Shown piece after piece: positions 1 through 6,246 of a DNA stretch of 8,249 bases (position 1 is the stretch's first letter; every line of letters begins with the position of its first letter). The stretch is from contig CANQZH010000047.1 in NCBI GenBank assembly GCA_947628245.1, forward strand, positions 1 through 8,249, read 5' to 3'. The stretch comes from an uncultured Bacilli bacterium. GTDB taxonomy: Bacteria; Bacillota_I; Bacilli_A; RF39; UBA660. Below the pieces are notes generated by a model. The model saw only the letters and a list, made by a program, of their open reading frames with translations, ran no database searches and had not been told where the DNA came from. The translations under genes and the position numbers were made by a program.

Positions 1-77
1 TATATCTGACATCGAATGTCATAGTTTTAAACGGAGAGGGAACAAAAGAAAATCCGTGGATCTTAGGTGTTGAGTAA
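1..77 (+). CDS. C-terminus of probable DGR target protein (partial)
   Basis: Only the last 24 complete codons are in the window (3-74), with the TAA stop at 75-77. The reading frame gives YLTSNVIVLNGEGTKENPWI followed by LGVE. From memory, tails of the form Y-L-x-S-N-V then a G-[DE]-G-T-x-x-N-P motif close many surface proteins of gut Bacilli, where they directly follow a ...G-V-R-P-V-x segment. The template repeat about 110 bases downstream encodes exactly such a ...N-G-V-R-P end. I infer that this is the DGR target gene and that its variable region ends a few codons before the window starts. The other two frames are less convincing: one has an immediate stop and the other gives a basic peptide with no recognisable pattern. 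Function of the protein (probably surface display or ligand binding) is inference. Moderately sure of the frame, less sure of target status. Confidence 0.6.
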   Translation, partial: YLTSNVIVLNGEGTKENPWILGVE

Positions 78-82
78 AATTT

Positions 83-113
83 GCTCGCCAAAACGGCGAC
101 GTCGTTTGCGAGC
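83..113 (+). repeat. GC-rich hairpin downstream of the target gene
   Basis: The outer stem is GCTCGC (83-88) with GCGAGC (108-113). After a two-base bulge (89-90), an inner stem AAACG (91-95) pairs with CGTTT (103-107) around a 7-base loop. The loop region includes the 8-base palindrome CGACGTCG (97-104). It begins 5 bases after the target stop codon. There is no T tract after it, so an intrinsic terminator is unlikely. DGRs such as that of Bordetella phage BPP-1 carry a DNA hairpin downstream of VR that aids retrohoming; this is a candidate for that role. It is much more GC-rich than its surroundings. Confidence 0.6.
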
Positions 114-186
114 TCTCATTTAGTTATTAACAATGGTTACAATTTATTTTGTAATAGGGTAAATAAGATATAAATTGACCCCTGCT
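114..186 (+). promoter_or_regulatory. AT-rich leader before the template repeat
   Basis: No gene is visible here. Stops occur in every forward frame before 163. A possible -10 (TATAAA, 169-174) lies just ahead of the template repeat, but I see no good -35 at the right distance. The promoter that makes the TR RNA and the downstream operon is expected in this stretch; its exact place is not shown by the sequence. Confidence 0.25.
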
Positions 187-279
187 TCTAATTCCGACAA
201 TGCTAACAATGTGTTTGATGTGAATGGTGATGGTAATGTGAACAATGACAATGCCAACAATGCGAACGGCGTGCGTCCT
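187..279 (+). repeat. DGR template repeat (TR) candidate
   Basis: In frame from 187, this stretch reads as an Asn/Asp-rich peptide (N-S-D-N-A-N-N...N-N-D-N-A-N-N-A-N-G-V-R-P) with 12 AAY codons and 4 GAY codons in the 26 codons from 190 to 267. A dense array of intact AAC/AAT codons ending in a GC-rich GGCGTGCGTCC segment (268-278) is the signature of a TR. Adenines are the mutable positions, and the GC-rich 3' end would match the initiation of mutagenic homing site. There is no start codon or ribosome binding site, so it is not a gene. It is on the same strand as the RT and the putative target. The frame stays open from 163 to the TAA at 340-342. The true TR borders cannot be set because the matching VR is not in the window. 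Confidence 0.72.
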
Positions 280-342
280 TTTATGGGAGCTCCTTACAAA
301 ACGGGTGATTTTATGGTTAAGGTCATAATTTGTGAGTCGTAA

Positions 343-437
343 GGAACATTATTTATCCTGAAATTATATTTCAAAATGACTATGCAGATGGAAAGTTATA
401 CGTAACTTTCCTAATTACTGCATATAAGGAGGCTAAA
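343..437 (+). ncRNA. Structured spacer of the DGR template RNA
   Basis: This stretch lies between the TR region and the first accessory gene and has clear secondary structure. Hairpin 1 is TGAAAT/ATTTCA (359-373, 3-base loop). Hairpin 2 is compound: an outer stem TATGCAG (381-387) with CTGCATA (418-424), an internal loop, and a perfect 8-bp inner stem GAAAGTTA (391-398) with TAACTTTC (403-410), closed by a UACG tetraloop of the stable UNCG class. In BPP-1, RNA downstream of TR is bound by RT and Avd and serves for cDNA priming. By analogy this is the spacer element, here placed before the accessory operon. The structure ends 1 base before the AAGGAGG ribosome binding site (426-432), so it may also affect translation of the first gene. 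Confidence 0.6.
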
Positions 438-803
438 ATGAATGTAGTTATTAGAAAATCCGGTTTATTTTATGAAGTTTTTGATAATGATGCCGAAATA
501 TTTCATTACCTTTTTAATTATAAAATAGTTAATCATCGTGTTGGTTTTCCTAATAATGCCATTAATAAAGTTATTAATATTTTAGAAAATAAAGAAATTA
601 GTTATGAAGTAATAGGTGAAGATAGTAAACACGATTTTAAAGATAAAAATCAATATAATTTATATATAGCTAAATCTAAAAATAAAATTGAATTAAATGA
701 TAAAATTGAAAAAATTTTAAAATTATTGGAAACTTTTGATGAAAAAAAATTATGGGAGATTTTAGATAGAATTATAAAATTAATTGAAGAATATGAAGAA
801 TGA
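438..803 (+). CDS. Small MutS domain I-like DGR accessory protein
   Basis: A 121-residue protein that resembles the N-terminal mismatch-recognition domain of MutS. It has F-Y-E-V-F-D-N-D-A (residues 11-19), matching the MutS G-D-F-Y-E-x-F-x-x-D-A element that includes the Phe-x-Glu mismatch-reading pair. Then V-G-F-P-N-N-A-I-N-K-V (35-45) matches the MutS G-V-P-x-H-A-x-x-x-Y loop, followed by I-S-Y-E-V-I (54-59). The C-terminal third (about 85-121) is a charged helical tail. No MutS clamp or ATPase domain is present. Small MutS-like accessory genes have been noted in surveys of some DGRs; the role is not known to me. A binding role at the RNA-cDNA or cDNA-target heteroduplex is inference. The start is set by a perfect AAGGAGG (426-432) 5 bases ahead of ATG. 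It is the first gene of the operon and overlaps avd by 11 bases. Confidence 0.72.
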   Translation: MNVVIRKSGLFYEVFDNDAEIFHYLFNYKIVNHRVGFPNNAINKVINILENKEISYEVIGEDSKHDFKDKNQYNLYIAKSKNKIELNDKIEKILKLLETFDEKKLWEILDRIIKLIEEYEE

Positions 804-1125
804 ATTTAGAATATTAAAAAATCTTAAAGAATTTATTTTATCTTTAGATGATGTTATTATTTTATTTCCTAAATCTGAAAAAGTTTTAAAAGATAAAATT
901 AAATTAACTTCTTTTGAAGCTTTTGAATGTTTAAATTTAGCCAATATAAAAAATGATAAATTAAACTATCAACAGGAGTTAATTGTTAAATTAAGTTTAT
1001 TAGATTTTTATTTTGAAATTGCTTTAAAAAAGCATTATTTAAGTATAAAACAATGTGAAAAAATATGTAATAAGTTAAGTGTAATTAGTAAAATGGTATA
1101 TGGATGGATTAAAAATGAAAAATAA
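793..1125 (+). CDS. avd: Avd-like DGR accessory variability protein
   Basis: A 110-residue all-helical protein with the pattern of Avd, the pentameric four-helix-bundle partner of DGR reverse transcriptase (Bordetella phage bAvd is about 128 residues). Diagnostic parts are F-P-K-S-E-K (25-30), equivalent to the L-P-[KR]-x-x-[KR] turn after helix 1, and the C-terminal V-Y-G-W-I-K-N-E-K (102-110), equivalent to the family's L-G-G-W-I-K ending. Position directly before the RT supports the call. In the family, the positively charged bundle binds nucleic acid and the RT and is needed for cDNA synthesis on TR RNA. A TTG start at 784 is possible, but the ATG at 793 is preferred. It overlaps the previous gene by 11 bases and the RT start by 11 bases, so translation is probably coupled. 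No strong ribosome binding site is visible. It is also related to the four-helix 23S rRNA intervening-sequence proteins, but context decides for Avd. Confidence 0.82.
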   Translation: MKNEFRILKNLKEFILSLDDVIILFPKSEKVLKDKIKLTSFEAFECLNLANIKNDKLNYQQELIVKLSLLDFYFEIALKKHYLSIKQCEKICNKLSVISKMVYGWIKNEK

Positions 1126-2173
1126 TATTTTATATGAAATTTTAAAAATATATGAAAAGGAAATTAGTAAAAATTTAAGAAATAAAAAACAAATTATTAA
1201 ATTTGAAAGACATAAAATGGAAAATATTTTTTCTATAACTTATGAAATTTTAAATAATAAACTTAATCTTAAACCTTATAATATTTTTTTAGTTTATGAA
1301 CCTAAAGTAAGAGTTATAATGTCAATGAATATAAAAGATAAAATTATTAATCATTATTTAACAAGAGATATTTTAATTCCTAAACTAGATAAATATTTAG
1401 ATATTCGTAATGTTGCTACTAGAAAAAATATGGGTAGTGATTATGGAATAAAACTAATTAGAAAATATATGACTAAGTTAAAAAATAAAGAAAATTTTTA
1501 TATTTTAAAGTTAGATATAAAAAAATATTTTTATTCTATTGACCACCAAATTTTGAAAGATAAATTAAGAACAAAATTAAGTAAAGAAGAGTTTTCTTTA
1601 ATTGAACAAACTATTGATAGTACTAATTTAGATTATATTAATAATAAAATTAAAAAATTGGAAAAAAAGATTACTTTGCCAATATATAAATATGGTAAAG
1701 GATTACCTATCGGTAATTTGACTAGTCAATTTTTATCAATATTTTATTTATCTGATTTGGATCATTATATAGTTCATAATTTGCATCTTAAATATTATGT
1801 TCGGTATATGGATGATATCATTATTATGAATCAAGATTTTAATTATCTAAAAAAGTGTTTGAAAATAATTAAAGAAAAATTAAATAAAGAATATTTATTA
1901 GAGATTAATGATAAAAAAACTCATATTGTAAGTTGTAAGGAAGGTTTTGCTTTTTTAGGATATAATTTTAAAATTAAGAAGAATAAAATAATATGTTTAA
2001 TGAGGAATGAAACTTTTAAAAAAATTAAAAAAAATATTATTAAAAATGAAATATATTTTAATAAAGGTTGGATAACTTTTGAACAATATTTTTCTAGTGT
2101 AAATCATCATTTATATTCTTATAATTATGGAAGTAGTAAAAAAATAAAGGATTTTGTTAAAGCTAATATATGA
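1115..2173 (+). CDS. DGR-type reverse transcriptase
   Basis: A 352-residue reverse transcriptase that copies the TR RNA into adenine-mutagenised cDNA. RT blocks in order: L-K-L-D-I-K-K-Y-F with the first catalytic Asp (D134); G-L-P-I-G-N-L-T-S-Q (196-205), the block-4 motif typical of the DGR clade in place of the Q-G-x-x-x-S-P seen in group II intron and retroviral enzymes; Y-Y-V-R-Y-M-D-D with catalytic D233/D234; and F-L-G-Y (280-283). There is no maturase (X) or HNH domain, and the length fits DGR RTs. The ATG at 1115 is chosen because GGATGG lies 6 bases upstream (1103-1108 region); an in-frame ATG at 1100 would add 5 residues. The stop overlaps the next gene as ATGA. Composition is extremely A-rich, like the whole DGR operon. 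Confidence 0.93.
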   Translation: MKNNILYEILKIYEKEISKNLRNKKQIIKFERHKMENIFSITYEILNNKLNLKPYNIFLVYEPKVRVIMSMNIKDKIINHYLTRDILIPKLDKYLDIRNVATRKNMGSDYGIKLIRKYMTKLKNKENFYILKLDIKKYFYSIDHQILKDKLRTKLSKEEFSLIEQTIDSTNLDYINNKIKKLEKKITLPIYKYGKGLPIGNLTSQFLSIFYLSDLDHYIVHNLHLKYYVRYMDDIIIMNQDFNYLKKCLKIIKEKLNKEYLLEINDKKTHIVSCKEGFAFLGYNFKIKKNKIICLMRNETFKKIKKNIIKNEIYFNKGWITFEQYFSSVNHHLYSYNYGSSKKIKDFVKANI

Positions 2174-2457
2174 GTAAAGATAAAAGGTTTAGGATAATTA
2201 AACAAAAATATCCTGATTATTTAATTATTTTTTTAAATAAGAATAAGTTTACTTCTTATAGTTTTGATTTAAATATAATTGATTTTTCTAAGAAAAATAT
2301 TGAAAAGGTTTTAATTGAAAAACAAATTTCTTATTTAATTTTTGATAATCTTTCATTAATAAAACAAAAAGATTTTGAGATAAATAAATATAATTATTAT
2401 TTTTATAAAAATAATATTATTAAAATTATAATTGAATTAGCTAGTTTTAAATGTTAG
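2170..2457 (+). CDS. Second, diverged MutS domain I-like protein
   Basis: A 95-residue protein joined to the RT by an ATGA overlap. I see no exact family match, but the layout follows MutS domain I. K-Q-K-Y-P-D-Y-L-I-I-F (11-21) is like the MutS K-x-x-y-P-D-x-x-L-[FL]-F strand before the G-D-F-Y-E motif. It also lines up along its length with the first gene of this operon: F-S-K-K-N-I-E-K-V-L against F-P-N-N-A-I-N-K-V-I; K-Q-I-S-Y-L-I-F against K-E-I-S-Y-E-V-I; D-F-E-I-N-K-Y-N-Y-Y against D-F-K-D-K-N-Q-Y-N-L-Y. The F-Y-E element is replaced by F-T-S (27-29), so the Phe-x-Glu pair is lost. It also lacks the helical C-terminal tail. I infer a diverged paralogue or partner subunit. No terminator follows it. 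Confidence 0.6.
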   Translation: MSKDKRFRIIKQKYPDYLIIFLNKNKFTSYSFDLNIIDFSKKNIEKVLIEKQISYLIFDNLSLIKQKDFEINKYNYYFYKNNIIKIIIELASFKC

Positions 2458-2479
2458 AATTGTTATGAGGATGATAGAT

Positions 2480-3361
2480 ATGGACTTGACTAAATTAATT
2501 TTACAAAAAGATTTTTATAAGCGATTAGTTGTTATTTTAATTGGAACTTATTTACTTGCTTTAACTTATAATTTATTTTTATTGCCTAATCATTTTGTTA
2601 TTGGTGGTATTAGTGGTCTTGCTATTGTTTTTGAAGATTTGTTTGATTGGAATGCTAATACTTTTATATATTTAAGTAGTATTTTTTTGGTGTTGTTAAG
2701 TATTATTATTCTTGGTTTTAAAGATACTAAAGTTTCGATTATTGGTAGTATTTTTTATCCTTTTATGGTTAGTTTTACGGTTCCTGTTGCTAATTTTTTA
2801 AGACCATTTTTTACATTTGATAATGTTTTAATTACGATTATTTTAGCATCTTTCTTTTATGGGGTTGCTAATGGTTTAATTTATAAAGTTGGGTTTAATA
2901 CTGGTGGTTCTGATATTTTGATGAAAATTATTAGTAAGTTTTTTCCAATGCCTGAAGGTAAATGTTTAACTATTTTAAATGGGTGTATTATTTTATTAGG
3001 TGGAGCTGTTTTTGGAATTAAAAATGTTATTTATTCTATTATTATATTACTTTTGTATACTAAGATTGTTGATAATATTTTAATTGGTATTTCTAATTCT
3101 AAATTATTCTTTATTTATACTAAAGAACATAAAAAAGTTGAAGAACATATATTAAAAGTTATGAATACGGGTGTTACTTTACTTGAAACTGAAGGTGGTT
3201 ATAGTAAAGAAAAGGGTTATATGTTAATGTGTGTAGTACCTACTAGAGAATATTATTTATTTAAAGAAATTGTTTTACAAATTGATCCTAATGCTTTTTT
3301 TGTTATTCACGATTGTTATGAAGTACACGGTGGAAAAAGAAAGAAAAGTAGTTTTTTGTAA
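2480..3361 (+). CDS. YitT family membrane protein
   Basis: About 293 residues. The N-terminal two thirds holds about five to six hydrophobic membrane segments (YitT membrane domain, formerly DUF161) with the family motif G-F-N-T-G-G-S-D (138-145 from the 2480 start). The C-terminal domain (about 205-290) is a soluble DUF2179 fold and includes T-G-V-T-L-L-E-T-E-G-G-Y-S and the V-x-P-T-R-E segment. Members are widespread in Firmicutes; transport substrate and function are not settled. The ATG at 2480 is preferred because GAGG (2467-2470) lies 9 bases upstream; an in-frame ATG at 2465 gives 298 residues but has no ribosome binding site. It starts only 22 bases after the DGR operon with no terminator between, so some of its transcription may come from there. 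Not part of the DGR in any known sense. Confidence 0.9.
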   Translation: MDLTKLILQKDFYKRLVVILIGTYLLALTYNLFLLPNHFVIGGISGLAIVFEDLFDWNANTFIYLSSIFLVLLSIIILGFKDTKVSIIGSIFYPFMVSFTVPVANFLRPFFTFDNVLITIILASFFYGVANGLIYKVGFNTGGSDILMKIISKFFPMPEGKCLTILNGCIILLGGAVFGIKNVIYSIIILLLYTKIVDNILIGISNSKLFFIYTKEHKKVEEHILKVMNTGVTLLETEGGYSKEKGYMLMCVVPTREYYLFKEIVLQIDPNAFFVIHDCYEVHGGKRKKSSFL

Positions 3362-3372
3362 AATTTTGTCAT

Positions 3373-3419
3373 TTATTAGTAACTTAAAGTATGTTATAAT
3401 TAAAGGACAATAGAGGTGG
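3373..3419 (+). promoter_or_regulatory. Extended -10 promoter and RBS of the ftsEX operon
   Basis: A TGTTATAAT extended -10 (TG at 3392-3393, TATAAT at 3395-3400) lies 26 bases before the GTG start of ftsE. The -35 is weak (TTATTA, 3373-3378, 16-bp spacer), as is common with an extended -10. The predicted transcript starts near 3407, giving a leader of about 20 bases that holds the ribosome binding site GAGGTGG (3413-3419), 7 bases before GTG. No terminator is visible between yitT and this promoter. Confidence 0.65.
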
Positions 3420-3426
3420 TAATAAA

Positions 3427-4149
3427 GTGAAGTTAATTAAAGTTGAAAATGCATATAAGACTTATAAGAATGGAACGACAGCTATTGCCGATGTTTCAGT
3501 AACTATTGATAAAGGTGAATTTGTTTTTGTTATTGGTTCTACTGGAAGTGGTAAATCTACTTTTATTAAGATGTTATATCGAGAAGAAAAACCTACTAAA
3601 GGTAAAGTTGTTGTTGGTGGAATAGATGTAAGTAAATTAAGAAATTCTAAAGTATATAAATTAAGAAGAAAAATTGGGGTAGTTTTTCAAGATTTTAAGT
3701 TGTTACCTAAATTAACTGTTTATGAAAATGTGGCTTTTGCTCTTGAAAATTTAGGGATGCCTAGTAGACAAATTAGACCTAAAGTTATTAAAGCTGTTGA
3801 AGCTGTTGGACTTAAAGATAAATTAAGAAATTTACCTAAACAATTATCTGGTGGAGAACAACAAAGAGTTGCTATAGCAAGAGCTATTGTAAATGATCCT
3901 AAATTATTAATATGTGATGAACCAACTGGTAATTTAGATCCTGATACTAGTAAAGAAATTATGAAAATTATTGAAAAAATTAATAAAGAACTTGGAACTA
4001 CTATTATTATGGCTACTCACGATAAAGAATTAGTTAATAGAATGAAAAAGAGAGTTATAGTTATTGAAAATAGTGTTATTGTAAGTGATAATTTGAAAGG
4101 AAGTTATAAAGTTCATGAAAGCCTTAAGAATTCTAAATCGAGGGATTAG
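3427..4149 (+). CDS. ftsE: Cell division ABC ATPase FtsE
   Basis: A 240-residue ABC ATPase that, with FtsX, controls septal peptidoglycan hydrolysis. Visible motifs: Walker A G-S-T-G-S-G-K-S (37-44), Q-loop V-F-Q-D-F with Q88, signature L-S-G-G-E-Q-Q (140-146), Walker B L-L-I-C-D-E (160-165) followed by P-T-G-N-L-D-P, and H-loop His198. All residues for ATP hydrolysis are present. The V-F-Q-D-F-K-L-L-P form after the Q-loop and the neighbouring FtsX identify it as FtsE rather than a LolD or MacB-type ATPase. The start is GTG with GAGGTGG 7 bases upstream. It is slightly longer than the usual 225-230 residues; the extra C-terminal residues coincide with the 35-base overlap with ftsX, so the two are probably translated together. 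Confidence 0.95.
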   Translation: MKLIKVENAYKTYKNGTTAIADVSVTIDKGEFVFVIGSTGSGKSTFIKMLYREEKPTKGKVVVGGIDVSKLRNSKVYKLRRKIGVVFQDFKLLPKLTVYENVAFALENLGMPSRQIRPKVIKAVEAVGLKDKLRNLPKQLSGGEQQRVAIARAIVNDPKLLICDEPTGNLDPDTSKEIMKIIEKINKELGTTIIMATHDKELVNRMKKRVIVIENSVIVSDNLKGSYKVHESLKNSKSRD

Positions 4150-5008
4150 AGATTCCTTTAAAAGTGTATTTCGTAATTTTTCTTTATCAGTAGCTAGTGT
4201 AGCGTGTACCACTGTTACTTTAATATTAGTAGCGATTTCTTTGGTTTTAACTTATAATGTTAATAATATTACAACTAATTTAGAGAAAGAATTAACGATT
4301 GTAGTTTATTTGAAAAAAGAAGCAACTGAAGAAAATATTATTAAGTTACAAAATGATTTAAAAACAATGGATAATGTTGAAAAAAGTGAATTTAAGAGTA
4401 AAGATGAATGGCTTGCTCAAATGAAAAAAGAAAGTGATACTTTAAAAAATACATTAGATTATTTAGATAGTAATCCTCTACTTGATTCAATTATTGTAAC
4501 TGTTAAAAATGTTAATGGTTTAAGTGCTACAGCTGAAGCTTTAAGACAGTATGATTTTGTTTCTAGTGCTGAGTATGGTGAGGGAATGGTTGAAAATATT
4601 GTGGGGATATTTGATGCTATTAGTAAAGGAACAATTATTATTGTGTTAGCTTTAGTTTTAGTAACAGCCTTTTTAATTAGTAATACAATTAAATTAACAA
4701 TTTCTTCTAGAAAGACCGAGATAGAGATTATGAGGTTAGTTGGAGCTAGTAATGTGGCTATTAAATTACCATTTATTTTTGAAGGCTTTATTTTAGGAAT
4801 ATTTGGTAGTATAATTCCAATTATTGTTTCAATATATGGTTATGTTTATTTATATAATGAAACTGGTGGATTTATTTTTACTAAAATTCTTACTTTATCG
4901 CAACCTTTTCCATTTGTCTTTATTGTTTCAGGTTTCTTAGTTATTGTTGGAGCTTTAGTCGGAATGTTTGGTTCTTGGCGAGCTGTTAGAAAGTATTTGA
5001 AGATATGA
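4115..5008 (+). CDS. ftsX: Cell division permease-like protein FtsX
   Basis: A 297-residue type VII ABC transmembrane subunit. A cytoplasmic N-terminus is followed by TM1 (about 22-47), a large extracellular domain (about 50-168, which in relatives contacts the hydrolase), TM2 (about 172-193), TM3 (about 215-245) and TM4 (about 264-288). R-K-T-E-I-E-I-M-R-L-V-G-A-S (199-212) followed by P-F-I-F-E-G (219-224) is the FtsX hallmark coupling region that contacts FtsE. It does not itself transport; ATP hydrolysis by FtsE is passed through FtsX to an extracellular hydrolase. A candidate ribosome binding site (AAAGGAAG, 4096-4103) lies inside ftsE. The TGA stop overlaps the ATG of the next gene (ATGA), so all three proteins are likely made in step. 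Confidence 0.95.
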   Translation: MKALRILNRGIRDSFKSVFRNFSLSVASVACTTVTLILVAISLVLTYNVNNITTNLEKELTIVVYLKKEATEENIIKLQNDLKTMDNVEKSEFKSKDEWLAQMKKESDTLKNTLDYLDSNPLLDSIIVTVKNVNGLSATAEALRQYDFVSSAEYGEGMVENIVGIFDAISKGTIIIVLALVLVTAFLISNTIKLTISSRKTEIEIMRLVGASNVAIKLPFIFEGFILGIFGSIIPIIVSIYGYVYLYNETGGFIFTKILTLSQPFPFVFIVSGFLVIVGALVGMFGSWRAVRKYLKI

Positions 5009-6246
5009 AAAAGTTTGTAGGATATTTATTAATTATTTGTTTTTGCTTTTTAAATATTGCGCCTGTTTATGCTTCTAGTGAAAAACAAACTTTAGGAGAA
5101 TTAAGAAGTGATTATAATAAAAAATTAGAAGAACAAAAAGAAAACAATAATAAAACTGAAGAAGCAAAAAAAGAGATTGCGGAAAAAGAAGCTGCAATTA
5201 AACAAGCTGAAGCTGATATTCATCAAGCTGAAGAAGAAATGGATGAAGTTCAAAAAGCAATAGATGAATCAAATGAACATATTGAAGAGTTAAAAGTGGA
5301 AATGGAACAAGTTATGAAATATTTTCAACAAGTTGAAGGGGGAAATGCTTATGTTGAATATATTTCAGGGGCTAGTACTATTACGGATATGTTAATGAGA
5401 GTTGCAACTGTTGAACAAATTTCATCTTCTGTTCAATCTAAAGTTAATGAATTAAATGAAGAGATAAAAAGAAATGAACAGTTAAAAATTGAATTAGAAG
5501 AGAAAAAAGAAAGATTAGAAGCTCAAACAGTAGAGTATCAAAAAATAATTGAAGCTAGATATGGTGATATTAAAAATTATGATAAGTATGCGCTTGATAT
5601 TGATACTCAAGTAAAATCTTTGAAAGAAAAATTAGATAAAGCTGAAAAAGATTGTAAAGAGTATGCTCCTGATTTAGGCGATGATGCAATTATTAGTACT
5701 GATTGTATTAAAAAAGTTTATGATAGTGCGGGTAATGTTGTAACAATTGATAATGGTGAATGGCTAAAACCTTTAGATCACGGGATTATAACTAGTAAAG
5801 TTGGTTATCGTTGGGGAAGTTATCATAATGGTTTAGATATAAGTGGACCAAGTCCATTTGAAGGAACTCCTGTTTATGCTGCAGCTGCTGGGGTAGTTTC
5901 AGGTAAGATTTATGCTAGTAGTTGTGGAGGTAATATGTTATTTATTGATGTAACTGTTAATGGAGTACCTTATACAACATTCTATTATCATTTATTAAGA
6001 TTTAATGTTGATTTAGGTGATGTTGTTACTCAAGATACCATTCTTGGTTGGGCTGGAGGATATTCTACTTCAACGGCTCACGGTGGATATGATACTTGTA
6101 CAACTGGTGCTCATCTTCATTTTGGAGTAGCTAAAGGTTTTTATAATGGTTATGCTATACCAAGAGATAATGTTATGACCCCACCTGGTTTTCCTAATTA
6201 TGAAGGTTGGAGTTTTGGGGCTCGTAATGTTTGGTATGTTGGTTAA
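5005..6246 (+). CDS. Secreted coiled-coil M23 peptidoglycan hydrolase
   Basis: A 413-residue exported protein. The signal peptide is M-K-K then a hydrophobic core, with likely cleavage after V-Y-A (residue 23). Residues about 26-220 form a long Glu/Lys/Ala-rich coiled coil with a central break (about 105-140), the architecture of EnvC, CwlO and PcsB, the FtsX-controlled hydrolase adaptors. The C-terminal domain (about 250-395) is M23/LytM endopeptidase: H274-N-G-L-D278 and H370-L-H372 supply the zinc ligands (H274, D278, H372), with H370 and H329 (Y-Y-H-L) as the catalytic histidines. All five are present, so it should be an active enzyme, unlike E. coli EnvC, whose LytM site is degenerate. 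Cys residues at 217, 234, 307 and 365 could form disulfides. It is translationally coupled to ftsX by ATGA and is the likely output of FtsEX. An intrinsic terminator follows directly. Confidence 0.93.
   Translation: MKKFVGYLLIICFCFLNIAPVYASSEKQTLGELRSDYNKKLEEQKENNNKTEEAKKEIAEKEAAIKQAEADIHQAEEEMDEVQKAIDESNEHIEELKVEMEQVMKYFQQVEGGNAYVEYISGASTITDMLMRVATVEQISSSVQSKVNELNEEIKRNEQLKIELEEKKERLEAQTVEYQKIIEARYGDIKNYDKYALDIDTQVKSLKEKLDKAEKDCKEYAPDLGDDAIISTDCIKKVYDSAGNVVTIDNGEWLKPLDHGIITSKVGYRWGSYHNGLDISGPSPFEGTPVYAAAAGVVSGKIYASSCGGNMLFIDVTVNGVPYTTFYYHLLRFNVDLGDVVTQDTILGWAGGYSTSTAHGGYDTCTTGAHLHFGVAKGFYNGYAIPRDNVMTPPGFPNYEGWSFGARNVWYVG

Noticed and set aside
163..342. Open frame encoding an Asn-rich peptide
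   Set aside because: It has no start codon or ribosome binding site, and its intact AAC/AAT codons fit a DGR template repeat, not an expressed gene.
1115..2173. RT as a retron or group II intron enzyme
   Set aside because: There is no maturase or endonuclease domain, the block-4 motif is GLPIGNLTSQ, and Avd and a TR lie directly upstream.
3366..3371. TTGTCA as -35 of the ftsE promoter
   Set aside because: It lies 23 bp before the TATAAT, too far; the extended -10 explains the promoter better.
4030..4212. Minus-strand open frame over the ftsE/ftsX overlap
   Set aside because: Antisense shadow of two certain genes; no family features.
438..5008. TGA read as Trp (Mycoplasma code)
   Set aside because: TGA ends the first DGR gene, the RT and ftsX at the expected lengths, with overlapping starts, and Trp positions use TGG.
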